NCBI RefSeq assembly: GCF_002157505.1
Contig: NZ_NFSC01000031.1
Coordinates: forward strand, 930,001 to 994,000
Reading direction: 5' to 3'
Source of the DNA: Arthrobacter agilis
GTDB lineage: Bacteria > Actinomycetota > Actinomycetes > Actinomycetales > Micrococcaceae
DNA length: 64,000 nt
A program made the translations under genes and the position numbers. Below the pieces are notes generated by a model. That model searched no databases and was not told the DNA's origin. It saw only the letters and a program-made list of their open reading frames with translations. Positions 45,772 through 54,343 of this stretch are shown here, piece after piece. Each line of letters starts with the position of its first letter. The stretch's first letter is position 1.

Positions 45772-46247
45772 TGGAGTTCGCCCACCACGCCCCCGAGGGC
45801 TACCAGTGTCCGTTCTGCGACCTGGCGCGCGATGACTTCAGCAACCCGAAGAACCTGTGCCGCCCGGGCGACGTCATCTACTCGGACGACCTCGTGCTGG
45901 CGTTCATCGCCTCCCACGGCTTCGAGCCGAACCCCGGCCACGTCCTCATCACCCCGCGCGCGCACGTCGAACTGCTGTATGAACTGCCCGACGACGTCGC
46001 TGCCCGCATCATGACGCTCACACGCGACATCGCGATCGCCATCAAGCGGGCATGGACCCCCGATGGTGTTTCCACGCGGCAGCACAACGAGCCGGCGGGC
46101 AGCCAGCACGTCTGGCACTACCACCAGCACGTGCTCCCGCGCTGGCACGACGACGGCTTCTACTTCACGCCGAAGCGGCCGATCGTCGACCCGGCCATCA
46201 GGGCCCGGAAGGCCGACGAGCTGAGGGCTTTCCTCCCGTCGGCGTAG
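45771..46247 (+). CDS. HIT-family nucleotide hydrolase/transferase
   Basis: A 158-residue histidine triad protein. CPFCDLARDD near the N-terminus (about residues 12-21) gives a zinc CxxC. GHVLITPRAHVELLYELP is the strand-helix preceding the triad, and HVWHYHQHVLPRW (about 108-120) contains the HxHxH catalytic set. It should act on nucleoside phosphoramidates or dinucleoside polyphosphates. It begins on the last base of the SUKH-like gene. Confidence 0.9.
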   Translation: MEFAHHAPEGYQCPFCDLARDDFSNPKNLCRPGDVIYSDDLVLAFIASHGFEPNPGHVLITPRAHVELLYELPDDVAARIMTLTRDIAIAIKRAWTPDGVSTRQHNEPAGSQHVWHYHQHVLPRWHDDGFYFTPKRPIVDPAIRARKADELRAFLPSA

Positions 46248-46263
46248 CACCGGCTGCACTGCC

Positions 46264-46310
46264 CGCGCCACATCCCCCGGCGCCGCTGGTGCTGCTGCGG
46301 CTTCGTGCAC
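46264..46310 (-). repeat. GTGCACGAAGCCG repeat, inverted copy
   Basis: Read on the reverse strand, it starts GTGCACGAAGCCGCAGCAGC and ends GTGGCGCG. It is related to the two copies at 46979-47066 and begins within two codons of the point where the DUF559 frame breaks. Confidence 0.7.
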
Positions 46311-46316
46311 GGGCAT

Positions 46317-46762
46317 GCGATCGCGCCGGAGTGCCCGCCGGTCCGAGTGGAATGCGGCACCGTCGATCTCCACGACGAGGCATTCCTCGACCAGGAGATC
46401 GACCCGCCCCCCGCCCGCTATCCGAACCTGTGAGCGAACACCGGGACCGGCCCCACGCAGCAGGAGTCGCGTGACGACCTCGATCGCCGATTCGCCGGTG
46501 AGCTCGACCGACGCCAATGCCGCGCGAGCCCTGCCGTTGCGCTCTAGGCAGCCGAGACAGCGGAGACACAGGTGAGCCGTGCTCCCGCATCAACCGCCTC
46601 GATGAACTCCGGTGGCGCGCCTGGAAGGGCCAGCACTCCCCGTCGAATGCGGAGAAGCCTGCCGTCGCGGATGCAGCGCTCGATGGCGCGCTCCCCCACC
46701 CCTCGCTTCAGCAGGTCACCCGTGGAAGCCACACCGCCCGACACCGCGAGAATCTGCTCGAT
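46317..46762 (-). pseudogene. Broken AbiEi-antitoxin-like / DUF559 protein gene
   Basis: Two halves of one known gene type survive in different frames. The N-terminal AbiEi-type winged helix (46544-46762) reads TIEQILAVSGGVASTGDLL, RCIRDGRLLRIRRGVLALPG, RLTCVSAV and then stops. The C-terminal DUF559 (VSR-like endonuclease fold) half reads SAIEVVTRLLLR, SQVRIAGGGRVDLLVEECL, VVEIDGAAFHSDR and ALRRDR (46317-46517), then dissolves into a repeat. Roughly 100 residues that normally join the halves are missing and the frame shifts between them. Complete homologues of about 280-320 residues are common in Micrococcaceae. It is almost certainly inactive. Confidence 0.75.
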
Positions 46763-46978
46763 CGTCCTGGACCAACCCAAGAGGCTGCCGCCTGTGAGCG
46801 TCGCAGGGCCACCGCTATGTGGACAAGCCGAGGCAAGCGGCACGCGATGTCCCTGCCCGCGGCGTGGAGCGAGGTGCAGCGACATGGGAGGATGCGGCGT
46901 CGTGCACGCGTTTCATCGTGGAGGACGCGTGTCGTCACGGGACACGCCAATTATCACCGACACTTCCCCGAGAGAGCC

Positions 46979-47066
46979 GTGCACGAAGCCGAAGCAGCGA
47001 CGGCAAGGCGCGGTCTAGCAGCCAGGTGCACGAAGCCGCAGGAGCGACGGCGAGGCGTGGCGCGGT
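46979..47066 (+). repeat. GTGCACGAAGCCG repeats, two direct copies
   Basis: Copy 1 is 46979-47014 and copy 2 is 47026-47066. Both begin GTGCACGAAGCCG, share GCGACGGC(A/G)AGGCG, and end near GCGGT. The pair is inverted relative to the copy at 46264-46310, so the repeats flank the pseudogene. Confidence 0.75.
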
Positions 47067-47080
47067 GGACGCGGGAGGGG

Positions 47081-48175
47081 CTAGACGTCCCTGCTGACGA
47101 CGGCCTGCGCGAAGCTCGCCAATGCCTGCTTGACCGTGCTGTCCGGCAGCGGCTCGAGGGCGGCCACGGCGTCGTCGGCCCACTGCTGCGCCACGGCCCA
47201 CGCCTCCTGTGTCTGGGGGTGGGAGCGCACGGCTTCGACGGCGTCCGCCAGGGCCTCGTCCGAGGAGAGGTCGCTGTCGACGAGCGCGATGACGTCGGCC
47301 GCCGACGTGTCCCCTGCGGCCGCGGCACGGCGCAGCAGGATGACCGGCAGGGTGGGGACGCCCTCGCGCAGGTCCGTGCCGGGCGCCTTGCCCGACGTGA
47401 CCTTCAGGCCCGTGACGTCGATGACGTCGTCGGCGAGCTGGAACGCGACGCCGACTTTCTCACCGTAGGAGACCATGACGTCGACCACCTCGGGCGGCGT
47501 GTCCGCGAACAGGGCTCCCAGCTGGCCCGAGGCCGCCACGAGCGAACCGGTCTTGTCCGCGATCACGGAGAGATAGTGCTCGAGGTCGTCCTGGCCGTCA
47601 CGCGGGCCGACGGTCTCATGCAGCTGGCCCAGGCACAGCCGCTCGAAGGTGCGGGCCTGGATACCGAGGGCCTCGCCGCCGAGTTCGGAGACGAGGATCG
47701 ATGCCCGGGCGAAGATGAGGTCGCCGGTGAGGATGGCGACGGAGTTGCCCCACACCTCGTGGGCGGTCGGTGCACCCCGGCGGTACGGCGCGGAGTCCAT
47801 GACGTCGTCGTGGTACAGCGTGGCGAGGTGCGTCAGTTCGACGACGACGGCCGCCTGGACCACCTTGGCGTGGGTGGGGTTGCCGAGGTGGGAAGCGAGG
47901 ATCGTCAGGAGGGGGCGGATGCGCTTGCCGCCGGCCTCGACCAGGTGGCGGCTCGTGGCATCGGCCAGGGGATCCGAGTTGGCGATGGCTCCGCGGAGCT
48001 CCTTCTCCACCTCGGCGAGGCATGACGAGACGGACGGCCCCAGTTCCGGGTCCTCGGCGATGAGGGCGAAGCCGGGAGGCAGACGCAGGGCGTCGGCGTC
48101 GTCCGGGATGTCCGCCGTGTCCAGCGCGCTGTTCGGACCCACGCTGGTCCACCCGGAGTTGAAGGATTGTGTCAC
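47081..48175 (-). CDS. Long-chain polyprenyl diphosphate synthase (menaquinone side chain)
   Basis: A 364-residue trans-prenyl synthase. The binding motifs are GGKRIRPLLTILASHLG (about residues 82-98), first Asp-rich LYHDDVMDSAPYRRG (about 120-134), and second Asp-rich FQLADDVIDVTG (about 244-255). It should make the C35-C50 isoprenoid tail attached by MenA. The residue 4-5 before the first DDxxD are bulky (THLATLYHDD), consistent with a long but limited product; the exact length cannot be read from sequence. The GTG at 48175 is 6 nt after TAGTCT, which overlaps the menJ stop codon. So it may have its own leaderless promoter besides readthrough from menG-menJ. Confidence 0.92.
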   Translation of the reverse strand: MTQSFNSGWTSVGPNSALDTADIPDDADALRLPPGFALIAEDPELGPSVSSCLAEVEKELRGAIANSDPLADATSRHLVEAGGKRIRPLLTILASHLGNPTHAKVVQAAVVVELTHLATLYHDDVMDSAPYRRGAPTAHEVWGNSVAILTGDLIFARASILVSELGGEALGIQARTFERLCLGQLHETVGPRDGQDDLEHYLSVIADKTGSLVAASGQLGALFADTPPEVVDVMVSYGEKVGVAFQLADDVIDVTGLKVTSGKAPGTDLREGVPTLPVILLRRAAAAGDTSAADVIALVDSDLSSDEALADAVEAVRSHPQTQEAWAVAQQWADDAVAALEPLPDSTVKQALASFAQAVVSRDV

Positions 48176-48181
48176 GGTCTA

Positions 48182-48187
48182 AGACTA
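48182..48187 (-). promoter_or_regulatory. Internal -10 box overlapping the menJ stop codon
   Basis: TAGTCT ends 6 nt before the GTG of the prenyl synthase; its TAG is also the stop codon of the upstream reductase gene. It would give the prenyl synthase a leaderless transcript. Confidence 0.45.
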
Positions 48188-49501
48188 ACCAAGTGGGGCG
48201 GCGCTTTGCGCACGCAGGTGGCCCGTCAGGGACGGCTGGTTGGAGGTGGGCGGCACGAGCGACTCGAGCAGGTGGATGACGCGGTCCTCGAACCCGCGGC
48301 CGCCGGTGTCGGTCAGGTTGGCGAGCATGCGCACCACGAACCGCATCAGCACGGGCACCGGCATACCGGTGCGCAGCGCCAGCGAGAGGATCGCGGGTTT
48401 GCCGATCAGCTGCGCGAACACGCGTCCGAGCGTGAAGTGGCTGCCCCACTGCTCCCGTACGTACGGCGCGTACCCGGACATCACCTGGTCGCGTCCGAGC
48501 GGCGACGCCACGCCCTGGGCCCGCGCGATGAACTCCGCGGCGTACCGTGCCGATTCCATCGCGTAGGAGATGCCCTCGCCGTTGAACGGTGACACCATGC
48601 CGCCGGCGTCACCGAGGAGCAGCAGCCCGGGGCTGTAGTGCGGCGTGCGGTTGAAGCCCATGGGCAGCGCGGCACCGCGGATCTCGCCCACCTGGTTCTC
48701 CGGCGTGAAGCCCCAGTCGGACGGCATGCCCGCGGTCCAGTCGCGCAGGACCTGCTTGTAGTCGAGCTTGCCGAACTCCGCGGACGAGTTGAGGATGCCG
48801 AGGCCCACGTTGGACGTGCCGTCGCCGACGCCGAAGACCCAGCCGTAGCCCGGCAGCGGCTTGCCGGTGGCGTCCGGGAGTTCCAGCCACCCTTCCATCC
48901 AGTCGTCATTCGTGCGGGGGCTCGTGAAGTACGTGCGGACAGCGACGCCGAGGGGCCGGTCGTCGCGCTTCTGCAGTCCGAGGCTGACGGCGGTGCGCGT
49001 CGAGTTGCCGTCGGCGGCGAGAACGACGTCGGCGGCGAAGGTGCGCGTCCCGCCCGTCTTGCGGCCATCGGCGTCGAGCAGGTTCGCGGTCACCCCGGTG
49101 ACGCGGCCGGCGTCGTCGCGCAGCGCGGAGGACACGGAGTGGCCCTCGAGGATCGTGGCCCCGGCGGCCCGCGCGTGCTGCGCGAGTGCTTCGTCGAAGC
49201 CGAGGCGCGTGCGGACCAGGCCGTAGTCAGGGAAGTCGCTCAGGTCGGGCCAGGGCACCTCGACGGTGCGCTTGCCCGCGATGAGGCGGAGCCCCTTGTT
49301 GCGGCGCCACCCCTCGCTCTCGTCGTGCGGGAGGCCGAGCAGCTGCAGTTCCCGCGTGGCGCGGGGGGTCAGGCCGTCGCCGCACACCTTCTCGCGGGGG
49401 AAGTACGTCTTCTCGAGGACCGTGACCTCGATGCCGGCACTGGCAAGGTAGTAGGCCGCCGTGGAGCCGGCCGGGCCTGCCCCGACGATGAGCACGGACA
49501 T
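48185..49501 (-). CDS. menJ: Geranylgeranyl-reductase-family flavoprotein, menaquinone reductase (MenJ-like)
   Basis: A 438-residue FAD protein that probably saturates one double bond of the menaquinone tail. The FAD start VLIVGAGPAGSTAAYYLASAGIEVTVLEK lies at residues 3-31, followed by the family motif YFPREKVCGDGLTPRA (about 33-48), and the second FAD site LLLGDAGGMVSPFNGEGISYAMES (about 300-323). The gene starts immediately after the menG stop (TAGATG, no gap), which supports the menaquinone role over chlorophyll or lipid reductase roles. The symbol follows mycobacterial MenJ and is by analogy. Confidence 0.88.
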   Translation of the reverse strand: MSVLIVGAGPAGSTAAYYLASAGIEVTVLEKTYFPREKVCGDGLTPRATRELQLLGLPHDESEGWRRNKGLRLIAGKRTVEVPWPDLSDFPDYGLVRTRLGFDEALAQHARAAGATILEGHSVSSALRDDAGRVTGVTANLLDADGRKTGGTRTFAADVVLAADGNSTRTAVSLGLQKRDDRPLGVAVRTYFTSPRTNDDWMEGWLELPDATGKPLPGYGWVFGVGDGTSNVGLGILNSSAEFGKLDYKQVLRDWTAGMPSDWGFTPENQVGEIRGAALPMGFNRTPHYSPGLLLLGDAGGMVSPFNGEGISYAMESARYAAEFIARAQGVASPLGRDQVMSGYAPYVREQWGSHFTLGRVFAQLIGKPAILSLALRTGMPVPVLMRFVVRMLANLTDTGGRGFEDRVIHLLESLVPPTSNQPSLTGHLRAQSAAPLG

Positions 49502-50263
49502 CTAGACAGCCGCCGATGTCCGGCGCAGGCGGACCTGCCCCGGCAGGAGCGGCTCCTCACCGGGAGCCGCGGGCGCCTTGGTGGCGCGGTGGACGGCGAC
49601 GATGCCGCCGTTGAGGTTCCGGTATTCGACGTCGTTCCAGCCGCTCCCGCCGATCCACGCAGCGAGCTCGTCCTGGTTCGGCCAGGCCCGGATGGACTCG
49701 GCGAGGTAGACGTACGCGTCGGGGTTGGAGCTCACCTTGCGGGCGATCGCCGGGAGCGCGCGCATCAGGTACTCGGTGTACGCGGTGCGCCAGAGCGCGA
49801 CGGTGGGCTGCGAGAACTCCGCGATGACCAACCGGCCGCCCGGGCGCGTGACGCGGAGCATCTCCGCCAGCGCCTTCTTCGGCTCGTGAACGTTGCGGAG
49901 CCCGAAGGAGATGGTGCTCGCATCGAAGGAGTTGTCCGCGAACGGCAGGTTCGTGGCGTCGCCGGCGACGAAGGCGATGTCAGGCCGCCTGCGCTTGCCC
50001 ACCTTCAGCATGCCGAGCGAGAAGTCGCAGGCAACGACGTCGATCCCGGCGTCCGCGTACGGCTCGCTCGAGGTGCCGGTGCCGGCGGCGAGGTCGAGCA
50101 CGCGCTGGCCCGGTTCGGCCCCGACCGCGTCCACGACGATGCGACGCCAGCGGCGGGTCTGCCCCACCGACAGGACGTCGTTGACGACGTCGTACTTGGG
50201 GGCCACGTCGTCGAACATGGCTGCTACTTCGTCAGGGCGCTTCTCCAGGGATGCACGATTCAC
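49502..50263 (-). CDS. menG: Demethylmenaquinone methyltransferase
   Basis: A 253-residue SAM-dependent methyltransferase for the last ring step of menaquinone synthesis. UbiE/MenG signatures are [25 protein letters not shown] (in part, about residues 17-41), [32 protein letters not shown] (SAM site, about 55-87), and [34 protein letters not shown] (in part, about 121-154). It starts with GTG and is divergent from menF. It is the first gene of the menG-menJ-prenyl synthase operon. Confidence 0.95.
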   Translation of the reverse strand: MNRASLEKRPDEVAAMFDDVAPKYDVVNDVLSVGQTRRWRRIVVDAVGAEPGQRVLDLAAGTGTSSEPYADAGIDVVACDFSLGMLKVGKRRRPDIAFVAGDATNLPFADNSFDASTISFGLRNVHEPKKALAEMLRVTRPGGRLVIAEFSQPTVALWRTAYTEYLMRALPAIARKVSSNPDAYVYLAESIRAWPNQDELAAWIGGSGWNDVEYRNLNGGIVAVHRATKAPAAPGEEPLLPGQVRLRRTSAAV

Positions 50264-50428
50264 CCGCTCATTGTCTCAAACAAACACCCCGCACCTAATC
50301 GGTGCCGTTCCCCGAACCGGGCGGCGCCGGACAGCCCCGGCCGGGCCTCCCCGGGCCTCCCGGGACGTGCCCAAGCTCACGGTCCGGCACGGATGCCGCG
50401 CGGAGCCGCGGAGTACGCTTGGACCATC

Positions 50429-51769
50429 ATGAGCACTCCGTCCCTCACCGCGCTGACGCCTGCGCCCGGACAGTCCCGCGGGCTCCGCAGCATCACGGTG
50501 GCACGCGGCGCCATGGATCCCCGGTCCGGCCTCCTCGAGTACGTGGTGCGCAACGACGCCCACACGTGGATCCGTCGCGGCGGCGGGCTCGTCGCCTACG
50601 GGGAGACGGCGAGATTCACCGGAACGGGGCCGGACCGCTTCACGCAGGCCCAGGAGTGGTGGCGCCGCGAACTCGCCGGTGCGGAGGTCCTGGACGAGCT
50701 GGGCGTCCCGGGCTCCGGCCTCATCGCCTTCGGGTCCTTCGCCTTCTCCAAGACCTCCTCGCACGAATCGCGCCTGATCGTCCCCGAGGTGGTGGTCGGC
50801 TGCAGCGAGGGAAGGAGCTGGCTGACCTACATCACCGACGACGCCGAGGCCGAGTTGAGCGCCTCCGCGGCGGAAGCGGCACTCGCCGCCTACCTCATCG
50901 CACCCGACCCGAACCGCTCCCCCAGCCCCGGCGACAGCCTGGGCCCGGGCGTCCTCAGCGAGGACCAGTACAAGCTCGCCGTCGCGGAGGGCGTGAAGCA
51001 CGTGCAGGCCGGTGAGCTGAGCAAGCTCGTGCTGGCGCGCGACGTCGTCGCGCACCTCGAGACGCCGGTGGCCACCGCCCAGGTGCTGCGCGAGCTCGCC
51101 GTGCGGTACGAGGACTGCTGGACGTACGCCGTCGACGGACTCATCGGCTCGACCCCGGAGATGCTCATCAAGGTGGAGGACAACACGGCCCGGGCGCGCG
51201 TCCTCGCCGGCACCCTCGACCGGGCCGACGCGCCCGAGGGCGATCCCGGCTACGCCGACCGCGTCCTGGCCGGATCGGAGAAGCAGCTCCACGAGCACCA
51301 GATCGCCATCGACTCCCTCACCGAGACCCTCGAGCCCTTCACCAGCTCCATGACCTCGCACAGCGAGCCCTTCGTCCTGCAGTTGCCGAACGTCTGGCAC
51401 CTCGCCTCGGATGTCACGGCCCAGCTCGCGCCCGACGACGCCGGCCGGGTCCCGACGTCGCTGGCCCTGGTCCAGGCGCTGCACCCCACCGCGGCAGTCT
51501 GCGGTACGCCCACGACCGTCGCCGGAGCCCTCATCCGCGAACTGGAACACCTCGAGCGCGGCCCCTACGCCGGGCCGGTGGGCTGGATCGACGCCGGCGG
51601 CAACGGTGAATGGGGCATCGCCCTGCGCGGAGCCGTCATCGAGGCACCCACCCGCGTACGGCTGTATGCGGGCTGCGGCATTGTCGAGGGCTCCCAGCCC
51701 GAGGCCGAGCTGGCCGAGACCTGGAGCAAGTTCCGGCCCATGACCGAGGCCCTCGGGCTCTCGCGCTGA
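50429..51769 (+). CDS. menF: Isochorismate synthase (menaquinone type)
   Basis: A 446-residue chorismate-binding enzyme that makes isochorismate, the first dedicated step of menaquinone synthesis. Chorismate-family blocks are SKLVLARDVVA (about residues 198-208), VLAGTLDRADAPEGD (about 260-274), EKQLHEHQIAIDSL and the ALHPTAAVCGTPT active-site region (about 349-361), and GIVEGSQPEAELAETWSKF (about 420-438). It lacks PabB/TrpE regulatory features. A TACGCT -10 candidate lies at 50414-50419, with only a short leader, and the gene is divergent from menG. Confidence 0.92.
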   Translation: MSTPSLTALTPAPGQSRGLRSITVARGAMDPRSGLLEYVVRNDAHTWIRRGGGLVAYGETARFTGTGPDRFTQAQEWWRRELAGAEVLDELGVPGSGLIAFGSFAFSKTSSHESRLIVPEVVVGCSEGRSWLTYITDDAEAELSASAAEAALAAYLIAPDPNRSPSPGDSLGPGVLSEDQYKLAVAEGVKHVQAGELSKLVLARDVVAHLETPVATAQVLRELAVRYEDCWTYAVDGLIGSTPEMLIKVEDNTARARVLAGTLDRADAPEGDPGYADRVLAGSEKQLHEHQIAIDSLTETLEPFTSSMTSHSEPFVLQLPNVWHLASDVTAQLAPDDAGRVPTSLALVQALHPTAAVCGTPTTVAGALIRELEHLERGPYAGPVGWIDAGGNGEWGIALRGAVIEAPTRVRLYAGCGIVEGSQPEAELAETWSKFRPMTEALGLSR

Positions 51770-51833
51770 GGCGGACCTCTGGTTACCAATAGGCAATACC
51801 TGTAGCCTGTGATGCACATCTCCCTTTCGTAGC

Positions 51834-51839
51834 TAGAAT
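51834..51839 (+). promoter_or_regulatory. -10 candidate of the ABC transporter operon
   Basis: TAGAAT, close to the sigma-70 consensus, 54 nt before the binding-protein ATG at 51894; the leader carries a GAGG ribosome binding site. Confidence 0.5.
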
Positions 51840-51893
51840 CAGCAGGATCTTTTTTCCGTTCCGTTCCATTCCGCCCGTCCAAGTGAGGTACCC

Positions 51894-52700
51894 ATGTTTT
51901 CCAAGAAATCCGCAATGCTGGCCGCCATGGCCGCCGGCGCCCTCGCGCTGAGCGCCTGCGGCGGAGGTTCCGACGACGCCGGCTCCGGTTCCGGCTCCGG
52001 CTCCGCCGAGGAGAGCGGCCTGAACCTCGTCTCCGAGGGCTCGCTGACCGTCTGCTCGGACATCCCCTACCCGCCCTTCGAGTTCGAGGAGAACGGCGAG
52101 TACACCGGCTTCGACATGGACATCATGAAGGAGATCGCCTCGGGCCTGGATCTCGAGCTCTCCGTCCAGGACGTCGAGTTCAACGGCCTCCAGAGCGGCG
52201 CCGTCCTCGCGGCCCGCCAGTGCGACATCGGGGCCAGCGCGGTCACGATCACCGAGGAGCGCAAGGCGAACCTCGCGTTCTCGGACCCGTACTACGACTC
52301 GCTGCAGTCCCTCCTCGTTCCCGCGGATTCCGACATCGCCTCGATCGACGACCTCGCCGGCAAGAAGGTCGGCGTCCAGCAGGGCACCACCGGCGAGACC
52401 TACGCCACGGAGAACGCGCCCGAGGCCGAGCTGGTCGCGTTCCCCTCGGACGCCGAGATGTACGCCGCCATCCAGGCCGGCAACGTCGACGCCCTCCTGC
52501 AGGACCTCCCGGTCAACATCGGCCACACCGAGGACGGCTCCTTCACCATCGCCGAGGAATACCCCACGGACGAGCAGTACGGCTTCATCATGGCGAAGGA
52601 AGGCAGCGAGGCGCTGGTCACCGCCGTCAACGAGCAGCTCACCACGCTCCGCGACAACGGCAAGTACCAGGAAATCTACGACTCCTACTTCGCGCAGTAG
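51894..52700 (+). CDS. Amino acid ABC transporter substrate-binding lipoprotein
   Basis: A 268-residue periplasmic-type binding protein anchored by a lipid at Cys22 (lipobox LSAC after a hydrophobic signal). A Gly/Ser-rich linker follows, then SBP family 3: GSLTVCSDIPYPPFEFEENGEYTGFDMDIMKEIA (in part, about 46-80), CDIGASAVTITEERKANLAFSDPYY, and KKVGVQQGTTGETYA. It captures a polar amino acid such as Gln, Asp or Glu. It heads a three-gene operon with permease and ATPase, and the intergenic hairpin at 52711-52743 probably raises its expression over theirs. Confidence 0.93.
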   Translation: MFSKKSAMLAAMAAGALALSACGGGSDDAGSGSGSGSAEESGLNLVSEGSLTVCSDIPYPPFEFEENGEYTGFDMDIMKEIASGLDLELSVQDVEFNGLQSGAVLAARQCDIGASAVTITEERKANLAFSDPYYDSLQSLLVPADSDIASIDDLAGKKVGVQQGTTGETYATENAPEAELVAFPSDAEMYAAIQAGNVDALLQDLPVNIGHTEDGSFTIAEEYPTDEQYGFIMAKEGSEALVTAVNEQLTTLRDNGKYQEIYDSYFAQ

Positions 52701-52710
52701 CCCCATCCGA

Positions 52711-52743
52711 CCCGTGCGGCCCGAACGTTCCGGGCCGCACGGG
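52711..52743 (+). terminator. Intra-operon hairpin after the binding-protein gene
   Basis: CCCGTGCGGCCCG and CGGGCCGCACGGG form a perfect 13 bp stem with a 7 nt loop, 10 bp after the stop. Within an ABC operon this is typically an attenuator or mRNA-stability element giving excess binding protein. Confidence 0.7.
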
Positions 52744-52775
52744 TGCCACTTCCCGAAGGAAGGTAGTTCCCCCGC

Positions 52776-53561
52776 GTGAAACGATCGACACGCAGGCGCC
52801 TGATCCAGGGCGCCCTCTACGCGGTATTCGCCGCCGTAGTCCTCCTCATCGTCCTCGCCGCCGACTGGGCGAAGATCCGTTCCAACTTCTTCGACCTCGA
52901 CGTCGCCGCCGCCTCCTTCCCCGAGATCGTCACGATCGCGGCGAAGAACACCATCGTCTACACGGCCATCGCCTTTCTCGGCGGATTGCTCCTCGGGCTC
53001 TTCCTCGCCCTCATGAAGCTCTCGCCGGTCCTGCCGTACCGCTGGCTCGCCACCGGCTACATCGAGCTCTTCCGTGGCCTTCCCGCCCTGCTGGTGATCT
53101 TCGCTTTCGCCTACGCGGTGCCCATCGCGTTCCAGTGGCATCCGCCGGGCGGCAACGCGGGCGCGGGCCTGATCGCCCTCATCATCGTCTCCTCGGCCTA
53201 CATCGCGGAGACGATCCGTGCCGGCATCGAGGCGGTGCCCAAGGGGCAGGTGGAAGCCGCCCGCTCACTCGGCATGAACTCCGCGTGGACCATGGTGACC
53301 GTCGTCCTCCCCCAGGCCTTCCGGATCATCACGCCTCCCCTGACCAACGAGCTCGTGATCCTCATCAAGGACACGTCCCTCCTGTTCATCGCGGGCATGG
53401 CCATCGGCGACCGTGAACTGACCACGTTCTCGCGGGACGCCCTGACCAGCCAGGCGAACGCGACGCCGCTCGTGGTGGCCGCGGCGATGTACCTGATCAT
53501 CACGCTGCCGCTGACCCAGCTGGTCGCCAAGCTCGAACGACACAACAAGAGAGGCCGGTGA
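52776..53561 (+). CDS. Amino acid ABC transporter permease
   Basis: A 261-residue inner-membrane subunit with about five hydrophobic segments. The family motif [23 protein letters not shown] is followed by the EAA loop [39 protein letters not shown] (in part), which contacts the ATPase. It starts at GTG with GAAGGAAGG upstream and overlaps the ATPase gene by 4 bp (GTGA). It acts as a homodimer unless a second permease exists elsewhere. Confidence 0.93.
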   Translation: MKRSTRRRLIQGALYAVFAAVVLLIVLAADWAKIRSNFFDLDVAAASFPEIVTIAAKNTIVYTAIAFLGGLLLGLFLALMKLSPVLPYRWLATGYIELFRGLPALLVIFAFAYAVPIAFQWHPPGGNAGAGLIALIIVSSAYIAETIRAGIEAVPKGQVEAARSLGMNSAWTMVTVVLPQAFRIITPPLTNELVILIKDTSLLFIAGMAIGDRELTTFSRDALTSQANATPLVVAAAMYLIITLPLTQLVAKLERHNKRGR

Positions 53562-54343
53562 TTCCGGTGTCCCATCCAACATCGGGTGCCACGGCACCGG
53601 GATCGACGGCGGCAGTGCCGGCCATCGAGGTCCGGGCGCTCTGCAAGACCTTCGGCAGCAACGAGGTCCTCAAGGGCATCGACTTCCACGTCGACCAGGG
53701 CGAGGTGGTGTGCGTCATCGGCCCCTCCGGCTCCGGCAAGTCCACCCTGCTCCGCTGCGTCAACCGGCTCGAGGAACCCACCACCGGCACCGTGATGGTG
53801 GAGGGCGTCGACATCACGGACAGCGAGACGGACCTCGACGATGTGCGCACGCGCATCGGCATGGTCTTCCAGCAGTTCAACCTCTTCCCCCACCTCACGG
53901 TCCTGAAGAACCTGACCCTCGCACAGCAGCGCGCCAAGAGGCGCAGCAAGTCCGAGGCCACGGAGATCGCGCGCAGGAACCTCGCCAAGGTGGGCCTCGC
54001 CGAGAAGGCCGACGCCTTCCCCGCACAGCTCTCCGGCGGCCAGCAGCAGCGCGTCGCCATCGCACGCGCCCTGTCCATGGACCCCGACATGATGCTCTTC
54101 GACGAGCCCACCAGCGCGCTGGACCCCGAGCTCGTCGGCGACGTGCTCGAGGTCATGAAGCAGCTCGCCAAGGAGGGCATGACCATGATGGTGGTCACGC
54201 ACGAGATGGGCTTCGCCCGCGAGGTCGGCGACCGCGTCGTCTTCATGGACGGCGGCGTCGTCGTCGAGCAGGGCAAGCCCGAGGACGTCCTCGGGAACCC
54301 TCAGCATGAGCGGACGAAACTGTTCCTGTCGAAGGTGCTCTAG
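53558..54343 (+). CDS. Amino acid ABC transporter ATP-binding protein (GlnQ type)
   Basis: A 261-residue ATPase. Walker [10 protein letters not shown] (about residues 56-64), Q-loop [17 protein letters not shown], signature [15 protein letters not shown] (about 158-172), Walker [16 protein letters not shown] (about 178-192) and the switch His in [12 protein letters not shown] are all present. The start GTG overlaps the permease stop. A GTG three codons later is an alternative. The 3' end overlaps convergent menD by 4 bp. Confidence 0.95.
   Translation: MIPVSHPTSGATAPGSTAAVPAIEVRALCKTFGSNEVLKGIDFHVDQGEVVCVIGPSGSGKSTLLRCVNRLEEPTTGTVMVEGVDITDSETDLDDVRTRIGMVFQQFNLFPHLTVLKNLTLAQQRAKRRSKSEATEIARRNLAKVGLAEKADAFPAQLSGGQQQRVAIARALSMDPDMMLFDEPTSALDPELVGDVLEVMKQLAKEGMTMMVVTHEMGFAREVGDRVVFMDGGVVVEQGKPEDVLGNPQHERTKLFLSKVL

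Larger units (their letters stand above)
46248..47080. other. 830 bp decayed intergenic stretch
   Basis: No intact gene. It holds the broken AbiEi/DUF559 gene (46317-46762), one inverted and two direct copies of a GTGCACGAAGCCG repeat, and nothing else I can recognise. Confidence 0.7.

Noticed and set aside
46198..46593. A reverse frame of 131 residues in the decayed stretch
   Set aside because: Arg/Ser/Gly-rich with no motif; the recognisable DUF559 remnant lies in a different frame.
48638..50428. A very long upstream extension of the menF reading frame
   Set aside because: It is antisense to menG and menJ, has the Arg/Gly/Ala bias of a shadow frame, and the ATG at 50429 gives the normal length for the enzyme.
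54340..54343. Four-base overlap between convergent ABC ATPase and menD genes as a sign of a frameshift
   Set aside because: Both proteins end at normal family length, so it is ordinary tight packing.
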